Source of the DNA: Apoderus coryli
Taxonomy: Eukaryota > Arthropoda > Insecta > Coleoptera > Attelabidae
Direction of reading: 5' to 3'
Length of the DNA stretch: 64,000 nucleotides
Assembly: GCA_911728435.2 (NCBI GenBank)
Contig: OU452211.1
Location: 5,270,001-5,334,000, forward strand
Under the pieces are notes generated by a model. It was given only the letters and a program-made list of their open reading frames with translations, made no database searches and was not told the DNA's origin. Each line of letters begins with the position of its first letter. Positions within the stretch are counted from its first letter, which is position 1. This document shows, piece by piece, positions 33,689 to 44,500 of this stretch. Both the position numbers and the translations under genes were made by a program.

Positions 33689-33761
33689 TTGGAAATTTGT
33701 GTCACACTACCATGCTTTCAGCATGGTGGTGATCGGCAGGCAGTGTGACCCAAATTTCCAA
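33689..33761. repeat. Nested hairpin
   Basis: The outer arms TTGGAAATTTGTGTCACACT (33689-33708) and its reverse complement (33742-33761) match at 19 of 20 bases. The loop holds a second perfect 8-bp stem, ACCATGCT/AGCATGGT with loop TTC (33709-33727). Confidence 0.7.
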
Positions 33762-33790
33762 TATTTACGAGGAGCTTATATTAGCATGAG

Positions 33791-33815
33791 ATGTTTTTGG
33801 CGACATCTAGGCAAT
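33791..33815. repeat. Dispersed short repeat, copy 2 (partial)
   Basis: TTTTTGGCGACATCTAGG shares the core with 17-60 and 34923-34966, then diverges. Confidence 0.35.
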
Positions 33816-34922
33816 ATACCCGTCGAAATACAGTACACACACGATGGCCGGACGAGAAGCAACAACTCCTTTCTTCTCCACACGGTGTAGAACTTGTTCT
33901 TCAAATAGCACCTTACGAGCCGTTCTGATGGTTTTATACAAACCGTCAGGTTAAACATTTTTTCCAAAATCTCAAAACAGTTTTTACTTTTTTATGCTAA
34001 AACGGCTCATTTGCGATTATATGCTTACCACAGAAAAAATGTCTTTTTGGATTTCCCTTACGTCCTCTTAAAATTTGTCAGTATGTTTTGGCGGACCCAA
34101 CTATACTACTAATTAAACATCATTGCAGATTTAAAAGTCTGTTCCTTGCAATTCTTGAAATTAGTCAATAATGCATTCTCTTTGATGTCCTCTTCTTTCT
34201 TCATTCTTCCTATAGGAAGATATAAGGCCTTTCTGCCATACGATCATGCTTTTCTCTAACCACTGACACAGAGCTTGAGCTCAGGAGATATATCCTGATG
34301 GTTATAAGCTCCAGTTTAGAGAATACGTTGGCCGACGAGGTTAAAGCATCTGCTAGCAGGACCATGAGTTTTTTATTTCCCGGAGATAACGTCCATGGTT
34401 CATCCATCCTTATTATTGCACTTAAATTATCTATAAATAAATATTGCTGTTTTTTCAAATTTATATGGATGGAAACGGTGTCAGCATGGTAAAAATAAAA
34501 TTACTTAAACCTGTTAAAAGCCGTGTCTCACACATATTCATCTAATATGCATATATTCCACAGTTTTAAGCCAATTTTAACGACAGCAGCTTCCCCATTT
34601 TTATATGCGGCAAAACGATGTGTTTTTATCCACTAAAGCAAGCATTAAATTGTTTTTTAAACGCTTTGAATAAATCAACGCGTTATATAGATATATTTTT
34701 TATATATTCTGTTTTTCCCATGTAGTGGAGTCTTGCGTGTATGTAAAAATTTATGATGAAGCCAACATGTGTGATTTATAAAGGAATAAAACTCAATAGG
34801 TAACGCAAAGGTGTAAGCCAATCCAATTTGTTTAAAACGTTAAGAAACTGCAACTGCTTGGTATAATTTAAGTTACGTTATGATCTTAGTTAAAACAGTA
34901 AAATTCATAATTGTAAAAGAAT
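33816..34922. other. No gene recognised
   Basis: Several overlapping short ORFs on both strands are present, none with a signature. Confidence 0.3.
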
Positions 34923-34966
34923 GTTTGGCGACATCTAGTTTACGTTGGTAATATGCCGATTGAACA
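34923..34966. repeat. Dispersed short repeat, copy 3
   Basis: GTTTGGCGACATCTAGTTT, then CGTTGGTAATATG, nearly identical to 17-60. Confidence 0.4.
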
Positions 34967-35020
34967 CAATTAACGTTTAACAAAACAAGCCAGCATTGAT
35001 ATCGTTTTGCTCTTTTGTAG

Positions 35021-35152
35021 GCACAACTAACAGAAACAGAGGACAACATCTACAGAGGACTAGAGCAAAAGAGTACAGAGCAAGCGTGGACATGGAAAAG
35101 GGATGGTTCCCGACTGAAACAACAAAAGAGGGGAGTTTTCGTGGAGTTAGAG
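35021..35152 (+). CDS. Candidate coding exon, 132 nt
   Basis: A strong acceptor (CGTTTTGCTCTTTTGTAG) and donor (GAG|GTAAGA) flank 132 nt rich in GA motifs of the kind that act as exonic splicing enhancers. Two frames are fully open. Frame 1 gives AQLTETEDNIYRGLEQKS, QAWTWKRDGSR, VFVELE. Frame 3 gives TTNRNRGQHLQ, KEYRASVDMEKGWFPTETT and GSFRGVR. Frame 3 is the one that reads on into the next candidate exon (35723-35770). A hammerhead motif lies in the intervening intron. The product is unknown. Confidence 0.35.
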
Positions 35153-35211
35153 GTAAGAAACCCACTGGGTGTCTATCGAGATTTCTCTTGCTTGGTCAAA
35201 ACAAAAGAAAA

Positions 35212-35255
35212 ACAAGACTTAATTTTGAGAGATTGCCCACAACTCATCAGTTGTG
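35212..35255 (-). ncRNA. Degenerate hammerhead-related motif
   Basis: The minus strand has CUGAUGA (35244-35250) followed by GUUG-UGGG-CAAU, a pairing stem II, but the GAAA strand is replaced. It is inverted relative to 35297-35340, repeating the head-to-head arrangement seen at 2322-2490. Confidence 0.3.
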
Positions 35256-35296
35256 GTCCGTCAGTAGTTGACAGCCAAATTCTGTAAATGGCTGGA

Positions 35297-35340
35297 TCGC
35301 CACTGATGAGTCCTGCATCGATGAAACGGCTGTCTGGTGA
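35297..35340 (+). ncRNA. Hammerhead ribozyme, type I with minimal helix III
   Basis: Helix I pairs UCGCCA (35297-35302) with UGGUGA (35335-35340), six pairs with one G-U. CUGAUGA is at 35303-35309. Stem II is short: GUC (35310-35312) with GAU (35320-35322), loop of seven. GAAA is at 35323-35326. Helix III is A-U and C-G (35326-35327 with 35332-35333) with loop GGCU, then GUC, with cleavage predicted after C35334. All core bases are intact. Related copies at 2454 and 2322 suggest the ancestral stem II was GUCG/CGAC, so this copy has a weakened stem II. It lies between two candidate exons. Confidence 0.65.
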
Positions 35341-35722
35341 AAGTATTGAGAGGAAAACTCTCGAAATCAACTCTTGTTGTCAGCATTCTTTGACCAAAGT
35401 ACAGAAAACTATTTGCAAACTGTTTGAAGTTGAAATGAATTTTTTTCTTTTTGATGATATCAAGAATAGTTTCTAATAAATTGTAAGTAGAATGGAAGTT
35501 GCCTTTTAAAGTTGTCCGCATTTTACTTGTTTGAGACGCTGCCGCTGTCAGAAAAATATTTGAAAATGTTTAGTTGATCGAACTTTAATGCAATATTTAA
35601 AAAACTTATATTATATTTGAAGCTATATCACAATAAAGTGATTACATAAACGTTTACAACGTAGTTGAGAAGGTAGAAGTCCATAAATTATGGTAATTGA
35701 CGGACTCTTAATCGTTTTGTAG

Positions 35723-35770
35723 GGCTCAATATGACAAAGCCTTCGGGGCCATCGACGAAACAACCTAAAG
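35723..35770 (+). CDS. Candidate 48-nt exon following 35021-35152
   Basis: It follows acceptor TTAATCGTTTTGTAG and precedes AAAG|GTAGTA, a moderate donor. Only the frame continuing frame 3 of exon 35021-35152 is open: the split codon gives Gly, then LNMTKPSGPSTKQPK. The GC-rich composition differs from the flanks. It could also be a first coding exon starting at the internal ATG. Confidence 0.28.
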
Positions 35771-37213
35771 GTAGTAGCGCGCACATACTAATGAAGTAAT
35801 TTAGTTATATGACAAGATAAATACAAAATCCATAAACAAGTTGATCCTCTCTTCTTGGTACAGTCCCATGGGATAGAGGCAAATCCATGGGCGTAGTAAC
35901 TTTAGAATAATCTAAAAGCAGTTTGCCAAAAAATTTTGATACTTTTTATCTCACCATTATATTTATATAATGAAGTCTTTTCGCACTGTAGAAAGCTGCA
36001 ATTTTATAGAATACGGAAAACATAAATTAATTGAGGAAAAAATTGCCTCGAACCAGATAACTTTGGTTGCGGTTTTGCTTTATGGCAAAAGAAAAGGGCT
36101 CATATTTAAGTAGGTTTTCTGATCTATTCAAATATGTCCTAAAGTTCTGCGCATATATTATGGTAAACACCCTGTATATATAATAGTGAAATTGGGAGAA
36201 TAATTAAATAATAAAGTTACAGAGGAAACTCTGTATATGAAAGTAGTATTTGTCAGATTTTTGAGCTTCAAGGCTTTATGGCTAATAAAAGATTTTTATT
36301 AGCAAAAATGTCTAAATTGTGCTTAATTGAAAACCGCAATTATCGATTTAATTTATCAAATACAAATCGGAGCAGCAATCTACCGGCGTATTTATACAAA
36401 TTGACATTTCAATAAAACAAAATACGAACACTCTTGGCGCAAACAACTTTTAAGGCCGGTTAATTACGATTATTGTAGATTGATTGAACGTTCGTTTACG
36501 CTACGAGAGAAAAGAACTTTTACCTAAATTAAATTGCATTGCATTGAAAGTTTTATTGTAGAGATTTTGAATAACACATAAAATTAAGTCTGGAGGAATT
36601 TGTGACTGTGATTCAAATAATGTTAGACGTCTGGAAAACAGAGAAAATCGAAAACAAGGGACAAATAAAAGTAAGTGTATAACACGAAAGAAAATAAATA
36701 AAAATAAAATGCAAGATTGAGAAAAGTACCGGATTTGTTAGCTATTACTAAACGAATTTTACACCATTTAACTCTTAAACGGTGTAGAAGAAATGTTGAC
36801 ATGTATAGGGAGGCAAATAACCTTTTTCGTACAAAAGTAATTTTGCTCTATATAAAACCCTATTATATAGTTTAGTATGGTAGATTTTCTTTGCGGAACT
36901 TTCAACCTGCTTCAATGGTATAACTACTGATGATCTGCTTTACGTAAATTCTATGTGCTATGCCAATGAAGATGGAATACAATATTCCGAAACATGCCCG
37001 CCTATGTTCCTCCTGTGATTTAAACATATTATATAAAAACGTAGTTTGTGGAGTTGACGTCGTTTCATTTCCAGATTATCAGATGTTCATAAAAACATAT
37101 TTATGTAAGCACCGAATGTAGAAACACCCCCAGAATACAAAAAAGAAATTAAAATAAGCAGAAGATTTTCCAAAATTAACAAAAAAATCAAAATTAAATA
37201 GAAATTTTATATA
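35771..37213. other. No gene recognised
   Basis: An ACACCCTGTATATATA terminus-like sequence lies at about 36168. Otherwise the stretch is AT-rich without signatures. Confidence 0.35.
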
Positions 37214-37728
37214 CAGTCGACACTGTGAAACTCTATATAGTGCAAAACTCTTTACACTGCAATTTTGTCAAGACCTAGAATATCTTAATAAAATTTAATG
37301 TATAAGCCCTTTAAAATACGTAGCACTCTATATAATAAAATTTTTACCTGACTTTTTTGTGTAAATTTTTATGCATTTATTCAGATCTTGGCGTTTTCGG
37401 GTTTCCCATTTACATTTCTATATCGCATTCTTTTGAAAATGTTCTTAACGCGTTCATAACGCCTAATAGTAGGCAATAAAGCAGGTAGATTTCTGTGAGA
37501 CACTTGGGGAATTCCTAACCCATTTTATACGAGAGGCTTATTAAATCGCAGATTTAGGTTCAGTTGGTTTTTGTTTAAGAATGAAGTAAGATGTCCAAGC
37601 GTGTGTGTTTACGTTTAGCTGAGAAAATTAAAGTTTTGGAGGAAGTTAATGTATGGAGTGAAAATGTTTCTCAGAAAAGTATTAGAAGCTTTAGCCTAAC
37701 TTTGAAATCATCTCCATATCGAGTGTAA
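37214..37728 (+). mobile_element. pogo/Tigger-like DNA transposon, 5' part
   Basis: A terminus-like CAGTCGACACTGTGAAACTC follows a TA at 37212-37213, as expected for this superfamily. At 37591 a frame starts MSKRVCLRLAEKIKVLEEV, then SENVSQKSIRSF, and stops at 37726. This fits the N-terminal CENP-B-type helix-turn-helix of Tigger transposases (MSKRKxLTLxEKxxVLxxxE, VSQxxLAxxFxVS). The remainder of the transposase and the right end are missing. The order terminus, about 370-bp leader, HTH is right for a 5' fragment. Confidence 0.6.
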
Positions 37729-37729
37729 T

Positions 37730-40100
37730 ATTCTCTTCGATATCTGCCTCAATGATAAGCAGGTTCCGACGAATTGAGTTTCCACTGCCACTACAATAGG
37801 GAATTCAACCAAATAGCTCAACCTTCTTAATGAACTGGATTGTATAGATAGCTGAGCTTCCTTTTGAGACTGGCTGTCCCACTAAACCACAGTAGTCAGT
37901 AATCCAGTCTAGATTTAAATGATTATTATTTTTCCCTATATTTGTCATGTGAATGTATCCGTAAGTCGCTGTAACAAGTCTCCCTTTGGCTAGAGAAGTT
38001 TAGTTCTATTTACAATAGATGTTGTTGATCGTTTGGTCGATTATCTACAGATAGGCAGAAGGCTTCTTTCTTTCCGCTTCAGCGACTTCTAACACAGCTA
38101 TCCTTTAGTGTTCAGCGGCTGTTCCTAACTTCCAGCTAATCCAACCCAAGGTACATGAGGTTTTTGAAGGGTTTCTCCGTTTTGTGTAATCGAGTCTTTA
38201 ACGGCTGACCTTAACTTCCAGCTAAGAGAAAGAATGGTCATCTGAATATCGCTTATCCCGAATATAGTTTAGAGAAATTTATTTTATTGTTTAGGAGCTT
38301 TGGCGAACAAAAATTGTATATTATTTGCCGAACTCATTTTGTATTACGTTTTAATAAATAAATTAACACTAAAACTATAATGCTACCTTGTATAACCTAC
38401 GCGACGTCATTCTATGGATTATTTCGAATCCATTTAACGTGGCGTCAGAGGCAGTCACGAACCAGTGTATTCGAGTAAAAAAAGTTTTTCCAAAGTTGTA
38501 TAATCGCCATAAAACTTTTTTTTTTTGCCCGGCTGTATCGATTTCGCCAAGGTGAACTCACAATGGCGGTGAGGAGTGGAAACCCAGTTTTCCATCCAGG
38601 AAAAACTTTGTTCCTCTTAGAAAAGTTTTAGGCAAAGAAATTATATTAGACAAGGAAATTTTTAACGTAGTGGAACTGTTTGAAAGCCGCTTATGAGAAA
38701 TTTCGTTTTGTAACAAAAACAATTGTAGTTTCTTTAAATAAAAATGTTTTTGAGTATATTATGGTGTAGTGTGATCAGTAAATTTGTTCGTTTGGTTATT
38801 AAAATTACTACCCAAATTGGCGGAATCACACGAACGCAAACGGAGTAAAGCTCGCTTCCAAATCTGGAAGAATGGGATCAATGTCAAGTCGTTTTTCCTT
38901 GGAGTATCGCGGAATCCTTCTTCAATTAATTGATAAAGAAAAGCTTGCCGCTTATCTTTCGCATCAGCTTTTTAGACTTTAACAAGGTCAAATGAACAGT
39001 GATCTTTACAATCAACTGATGATCTCTTTCCAAAGGATCTCGTGATCACAAGAGACTCCGCTGAGTGGACTAGAGAATGCAAAAACGAGTTAAACGTCGC
39101 CATAGATTCACAAATGCGGAACATTCATTGAAAGGCAAAAAAAATTCGGTAAGGTGTTTGCCGCATTTTTTACCATCTCTCAGAAGCTGTTCTAAAGCTT
39201 ACGTTCAAGAGGGCTTGGAAAAGTTGGAGAAACATTTGTATAGGTGTGAGTTAATTTGATTTTCTAAGGACTGAACGACCTTTGTATTTTAAGATTTCAA
39301 TCATATTTTTTTACTAAATTAGATACAAATATAACGCGTTATCAATTTTATTAACCTAGCAAACTATTTCTTGCAAATCCAACTTTAATCCTCACCAAAC
39401 TCCCAGATTGTAGCCATTACTGAAATAAGTTGCCAGAGCAGGTGTCTTATGCATACATTAAACTGATATATCACGCTTACCAAGAAGGGCACATTATAAT
39501 GTATCTTGCCGTATAATAATATAAATGTTCACGGACATATAGTCGAACATATGCCCGCGAATTTTCGTTGTCATGTTGAGTTAGTATCGGCATATCTCTC
39601 ACGACCAGCCACACATTATTTCGCGTCGGACTTGCTCTAAAGCTCTTTAATCTTACTAGCGAGCTTTAAGTTGGCTAGGGAGGATTACTTCATCAAAGTT
39701 ATGAACAGCAGCAGCTCTAAGGGTGAAATGTCGCTTTCTTATACGTTGAGAGTATGTTTAGTAGGAACAGGAATATCTTTGCTAAGTTACATCTAAAATA
39801 AATTATTTTATGGTTATAGTGAGGTATCTAATTTTGAGGATTATTGTTTCTGGTGGTCTAGATTACAGTTTAAATTCATTCGTGGACAATGTGATAAAGT
39901 AATATGAAGAACATGTGACACATTTGCCAATTGCTGTCTTCAGAAACGGATGCCATAACAATATGCTGTTCAACAAATAGTTACACTGCCAAAGAAGCAA
40001 GAATAAAAAACAAAAAAGAAAAGTAATGTGTTTATGAGAACCTAATACCAAAGAATATATTTCGGAAAGTTCAAAATAAAGGTCCAAGATTACCAAAGAA
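37730..40100. other. No reliable gene; one possible mariner C-terminus
   Basis: The frame 39077-39259 ends QEGLEKLEKHLYRCELI, which loosely resembles a mariner C-terminus (GIxKLxxRWxKCI). The match is too short to call with confidence. Nothing else is recognised. Confidence 0.3.
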
Positions 40101-40115
40101 ATAAAAATTCTGTTG

Positions 40116-40149
40116 CCTGAAGAAGACAACGTAATGTTGTCGAAACGTT
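40116..40149 (+). ncRNA. CTGAAGA-stem-GAAAC hairpin motif
   Basis: CCTGAAGA, A, GACAAC (40125-40130), GTAAT, GTTGTC (40136-40141), GAAACGTTG. It has the same architecture as 7601 and 51325 with a different stem sequence. A sequence AAATAAATATTATTTC follows about 25 bases later. Such motifs occur near the ends of Penelope-like elements, as far as I know. Confidence 0.5.
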
Positions 40150-40350
40150 GTACGGAAGATATGACATGAAATAAATATTATTTCAAAAAACTAGTTTCAT
40201 ATTATGAACCTCATTCCCAAGAAAATCGACTAGTAAAAAAATTAAATAATAAGGTTCAAGAAAACTTTCAAGCTTAGTTTATTGTTTTATGATTGTATTA
40301 AGAATGCTCCAGTTTTTATACAGTAAACTACTCTGGACAAAATAATTGAG

Positions 40351-40830
40351 GTGTACAACTATATTATTAACTTGTTGTTCCAAGAGCAGATATATTTATT
40401 CACTTTGATTATTCAAACCCACCCATCTTTACCCAAGCACAATAAACTGTTCTCACGTCATCGTTTCCTGAGAGAACGGTGGTTTCCTTTTGCTACCTAT
40501 ATAACGCTGCTTTTCCCCATGTTAGGTATACTCACTACGATCCCACTATATGGATGGCCTGTGGCTATCATCATCCTCTTCGAGTGGCTCAACAGCTGCT
40601 TACAAGTGCATTACTTCAGGTCGGCCGAGCGCGATAACGTGTTATTGAGTAAAACAACTTCAGCCTTAGGATATTTATCTTATCCTGCTGGAAGGAATAT
40701 GTTCAAGGATTTTTCTTTTATATATTTATTTTCCTTCTATAACGGACATACTTTTTTTTTAATTTTAACAGGATTAAAGGTCAGTTTTAAAAGACAATAT
40801 CGTTTACAGCAATTTCGACCAATGGTATAG
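40351..40830 (+). CDS. Hypothetical ORF, 159 codons, hydrophobic
   Basis: This is one of the longer uninterrupted frames in the window. The central part (about residues 40-95) is less AT-rich and contains a hydrophobic stretch (ITLLFPMLGILTTIPLYGW, then VAIIILFEW) that could span a membrane once or twice. No family is recognised. A frame of this length is uncommon but not impossible by chance in AT-rich DNA. It lies about 270 bp upstream of a LINE reverse transcriptase and could be TE-related. Confidence 0.2.
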   Translation: MYNYIINLLFQEQIYLFTLIIQTHPSLPKHNKLFSRHRFLRERWFPFATYITLLFPMLGILTTIPLYGWPVAIIILFEWLNSCLQVHYFRSAERDNVLLSKTTSALGYLSYPAGRNMFKDFSFIYLFSFYNGHTFFLILTGLKVSFKRQYRLQQFRPMV

Positions 40831-41099
40831 AGATAATTTTGTTTACAGTGTTATTCTGATGATGGCAAGGCCCATTTCTCCTTTTGTTTAATACTAATTA
40901 TGGTTCCGTTGTTGTGTACCGGTTTAACCTCTTGGAGGAGTCTCGAAGACCTTCTCGAATAAAGTAAATTCAATTGTTCTGATACTATTACAAAATATTG
41001 ATTGAGCGTTTTGATGCCACATAATATGTTATTTGGTAACTTCAAATACAGGGTTCCTCATAATAGACTACTCATTTTAATATTTGAATTATTTTTTTT

Positions 41100-42225
41100 T
41101 AGTTAACAAATCAAGCTTTTTATTTTACTAAATTACAGCTAACTCTGTTGTTTTTTCAATATTACTTATCGGATCGCACCCAATTTGTATTACTTAATAA
41201 TAACGTGTCTTCCTGTGAACCAATTATTTCCGGTGTTCCCCAGGGCTCAGTTCTAGGTCCATTACTATTTTTAATTTACACGTCTGATGCTGCATCCTCG
41301 GTGACTCATTCTCATTTACAATTCTACGCTGATGATGCTCATCTTTTGCATTACTTTGATAATAAAAATGTTCATTTAGCTTCAGCCAAAAACAATCAAG
41401 ATCTCAAAGGTATTCTTTGGCCCATAACTTGAAAATCAATCCAGGTAAAACTACGGTCATGGTATTTTGCACAAAAAACCATAGAGCTCACATTGAGTCC
41501 AACCTAGATATCAAAACAAATGACACACAATTACCTTTCACAAATCAAGCTAAATATCTGGGCTTGATTTTTGATGTTAATTTAAGGTTTAAGGAACACT
41601 GTACACTTCAGCGATGTTATGTTCGAATGAAAATGCTTTATGCCAACATAAATATTCTGAATTATAAAATGAGGAAAAAGCTTTGCGGATCACTGATTAT
41701 GGCGATATTTTTCTATTGCCATTTAGTATACTATCCTTGCCTCGATTATCGCACTAAGAATAGGTTGCAAATAGTTCAAAGCACTTGCTGCCGATTTATA
41801 AGTAATTTGCGAAAGTATGATCGTGTTTCTCACAAAATCTTTGACCTACACATAATCGTAAAGCTGCATTACCTTATGTTCACATATAGGCTTCTGAAGT
41901 CCTCATATCCGGTATACTTGCGTGAAAAACTGACTTTCAAACACAATGTTCACAAGAGAAATGTGCGAAATGTAAACCTGTTGATCGTGCATCAGTATTC
42001 GTTTGCATTATCAAATAGTAAATTTGTATAATTCATATTATAATTGTTTCAACTTAAGACCTTTTAGTTTTAGAAGGAAAATAGAAGATATGTTACACTC
42101 AGAAGATATTTAAGTTTTGAAATCGAGTGATTTGATTCTCTGATGCATATTTTTTCTTTTCTTTTCTTTTTTATTTTTTTTTTCTAAGTGTATCGCATCA
42201 ATTTATTATTATTATTTTTCGTTTT
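41100..42225 (+). mobile_element. LINE fragment: reverse transcriptase to 3' tail
   Basis: Coding sequence from the middle of the reverse transcriptase runs to the ORF end near 42112, followed by a T-rich UTR and (TTA)n at about 42206-42218. The 5' two thirds are missing. Confidence 0.75.
41148..42031 (+). pseudogene. Non-LTR reverse transcriptase (frameshifted)
   Basis: The first frame (41148-41432) contains GVPQGSVLGPLLF at residues 29-41 and the catalytic FYADDAHLL at 59-67. A single-base shift near 41420 moves to the second frame (41417-42031), which continues WAHNLKINPGKTTVMVF, AKYLGLIFDVNLRF and NRLQIVQSTCCRFI, the thumb and downstream region of I/Jockey-type ORF2. After a stop at 42029 a third frame reads PFSFRRKIEDMLHSEDI and terminates, matching the usual ORF2 end. 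Only frameshifts and stops break it, so decay is modest. Confidence 0.8.
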
Positions 42226-42519
42226 GTTAGGCGCCTACTTGATTAATAATTTACTTAAATCCCAAAGACTTCAGAAGATAATCCCATAGAGTACAACCTA
42301 TTTAGTTATCTCGTATAGGGAATTTATTAATAATATAAAATGGGGAACCCGGTATAATATACTCATTATTCAATTATAAAACTTTGGAGAAATAAAAAGA
42401 AACAAATCCCTTCTTGAAGTTTTTAAAAATCCATTAGACTAAATGTCCATGCATTTATACACATTTTACACATTTTTTGTGTGTGCTAAAGTTAGCTGTT
42501 TAACCCTTCTTCATAAGCT

Positions 42520-42720
42520 TTCCTTCCGCACCACCGCGGAATCAGCGAAGTGTGACTTCGTCCGTTCCCCGGTCGCGGTCTGCCCTCCGTTGTGCTTCCG
42601 TTCTCAAGACTCCGGCACAATGGCATTGAACAAAGACCTTTCAGGCTTATTCTACTGTATATCGTCCGTCTAACTAATGGAATTAACAATGCCGCGGGCC
42701 GCAGGATATGTGACATGCAA
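42520..42720. other. Small GC-rich islet
   Basis: This is clearly richer in G and C than the flanks, with a CGAAGTGTGACTTCG hairpin near 42545. It has overlapping short frames on both strands and no family signature. Confidence 0.3.
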
Positions 42721-43329
42721 CTGCTACTATGAATGGACCACGTTTGCTAATGGTATATTTTGTTGAGATGATGATTTTTAAATTTGGAAATTCCACATAA
42801 TCTCCCTCATGATTCTCCAATTAATTTATACGTGTGCATACGAAATTTTACAAACCACATTTAAAATCATAAAACTGTCTAGGACAAATAACGACAATAA
42901 AGTTGATATGGCATAGCTGCTGGTGGGTATCAGACCCAGCATTAGGCAACAACGGCCTGGGGACCGATTTGGTTTACAACTTAGTGCTTTCGAATGAACA
43001 CCGCAGACAGTAATCGACATCAAGGATCTTATATATCCTTCACAATATACCACGCTATGCATGTGTGAGGCAACACACATGAGAATTCATGTATAACATT
43101 ATATGAGCGTCTTGAGGCACTCATTACATAGATGGAATTTAGGTACAACTTTAAAAAAAATATCGGTAACTCAGCAATACTACGTGGAGGATAAAGTACA
43201 CAGATATCGTGGTGCCTTTGAGCAGGGGCGTAGTGACCAGTGGTCCGCGTGTTCCATGAAACACGGGCACGGTATTGTTTCGGATGAGAATTGTACGTCA
43301 AATATTCTGATGACATTTCCAATACGATA

Positions 43330-43650
43330 TCGTCTCAACTTGTTCCATTTAGGAATTGTTTTAAGGGTAATTTATGTAAGATAAAATCAATTAAAGACCT
43401 AATGAAATGTATAATAATTGAAAGTTTCAGTTCCTGTAGTAGCTTCAGTGAAATTTTGACAGCTTGCTACATTTTCCTGAGTCTCCCTGTAGCAGTAGCC
43501 GAACTTTCATTTTCCAAGTTGAAATTGATAAAAAGTTTTCTTAGAAACACCATGGGACAGGAAAGGCTGTCGGGGTTGTCAATTGAGAACCGGATTGCGC
43601 GAAAAATAGATGTGTCTTCCATTCCAGGGTACTATTCTGGGCGCATTTTT
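43330..43650 (+). pseudogene. hAT transposase C-terminal dimerisation domain
   Basis: The frame reads YIFLSLPVAVAELSFSKLK, then LIKSFLRNTMGQERLSGL, SIENRIARKIDVSSI. This is the hAT dimerisation domain of the ZMYM1-like class (consensus LTxPVTVAxxERSFSKLKLIKxYLRSTMxQxRLxxLxxxSIEN). One or two residues of the ASAERSF block are deleted. The catalytic part upstream is missing. It lies convergent with a piggyBac fragment starting within about 40 bases. Confidence 0.8.
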
Positions 43651-43675
43651 TTGATTAGTCTTTCCACTTCTCAAT

Positions 43676-44500
43676 TTAATAATTTCGTTGAAAAATGTTC
43701 AATGAAAACATAATACCCATTCTTATTGGCCAATACCCATACTTTGGCTTTTTTGGAAGATATTGCTTTATGCTGCTCCTTCCTTTAAATTTGATCATAG
43801 ACTCATCAGTTGCAACATCCTTGATGGGAAGCATACATTTTTCAAAATTTTCCGATAAAGAATCTAAGAGTGGCATCACATTGTAACGCTTATCGTAGCC
43901 AGGTTCACCTTTTTTTAGCATCATGACATTATCATTTAGATTTAAATTGGAAAGGATCCAACTAAAGTGCTTTACAGACATAAACGAGGAAATATAGGAA
44001 TCATGAAAATCTGGAGCACTACTCCAGTGATCCCTATAGCTGGGAAGACGTTTTAGTCCCATCAACAAATTTATAGCCAAACAAGTTTTTATTTCCTCTG
44101 TGTTTGTAACTTTAGGCGCAGTGGCAGCAGTTTGTTGGCTATACAAATTTGTTTAAAAAACAAATGAACTCAATTATTTTATCGGTGAAAAAGAGCTGAA
44201 AAAGTTTTCCTGGCGTTGGAGTGTCAATATTCTTCACGATATCAGTAATTCCAAAATCGGCAACAAAATCAACGGCTTTCTGGCGATATACAAGTTTTGA
44301 CCAATCACCTCTATCGGTTGATTGAGACGAGGTTTGTAATTGGGTCTGCAAAACTGAAAAAGGCAGATCATCTTCTGATCATGGAACGCGACACTGATGT
44401 CGAGTCGCGTTCCATAAGAATCATGTCTTGTGGGATATCGGTTTCGTCAATGTCTCCCTGGCATTCTGAGAGTTTTTTGATAGTAACTTCCTAATTTGAT
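43676..44500 (-). pseudogene. piggyBac-like transposase, N-terminal half
   Basis: The frame 44146-43676 has NLLMGLKRLPSYRDHWS, NVMPLLDSLSENF and VATDESMIKFKGRSSIKQYL with D114 as the first catalytic Asp; the piggyBac family expects DExMxxFKGRxxxKQYxPxKP. It continues upstream in a second frame (44351-44139: DTPTPGKLFQLFFTDKII) and further up as an acidic N-terminal region, DIDETDIPQDMIL. After KPKYGYW the frame collapses, so the second and third catalytic Asp and the Cys-rich tail are missing. At least one frameshift separates the two frames. Confidence 0.8.

Noticed and set aside
37050..37095. Minus-strand CTGATAA ... GAAACGACGTC, hammerhead-like order
   Set aside because: Stem II does not pair, G8 is changed and helix I is absent; taken as coincidence.
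39077..39259. Mariner C-terminus look-alike (LEKLEKHLYRC)
   Set aside because: Match too short and no catalytic motif nearby.
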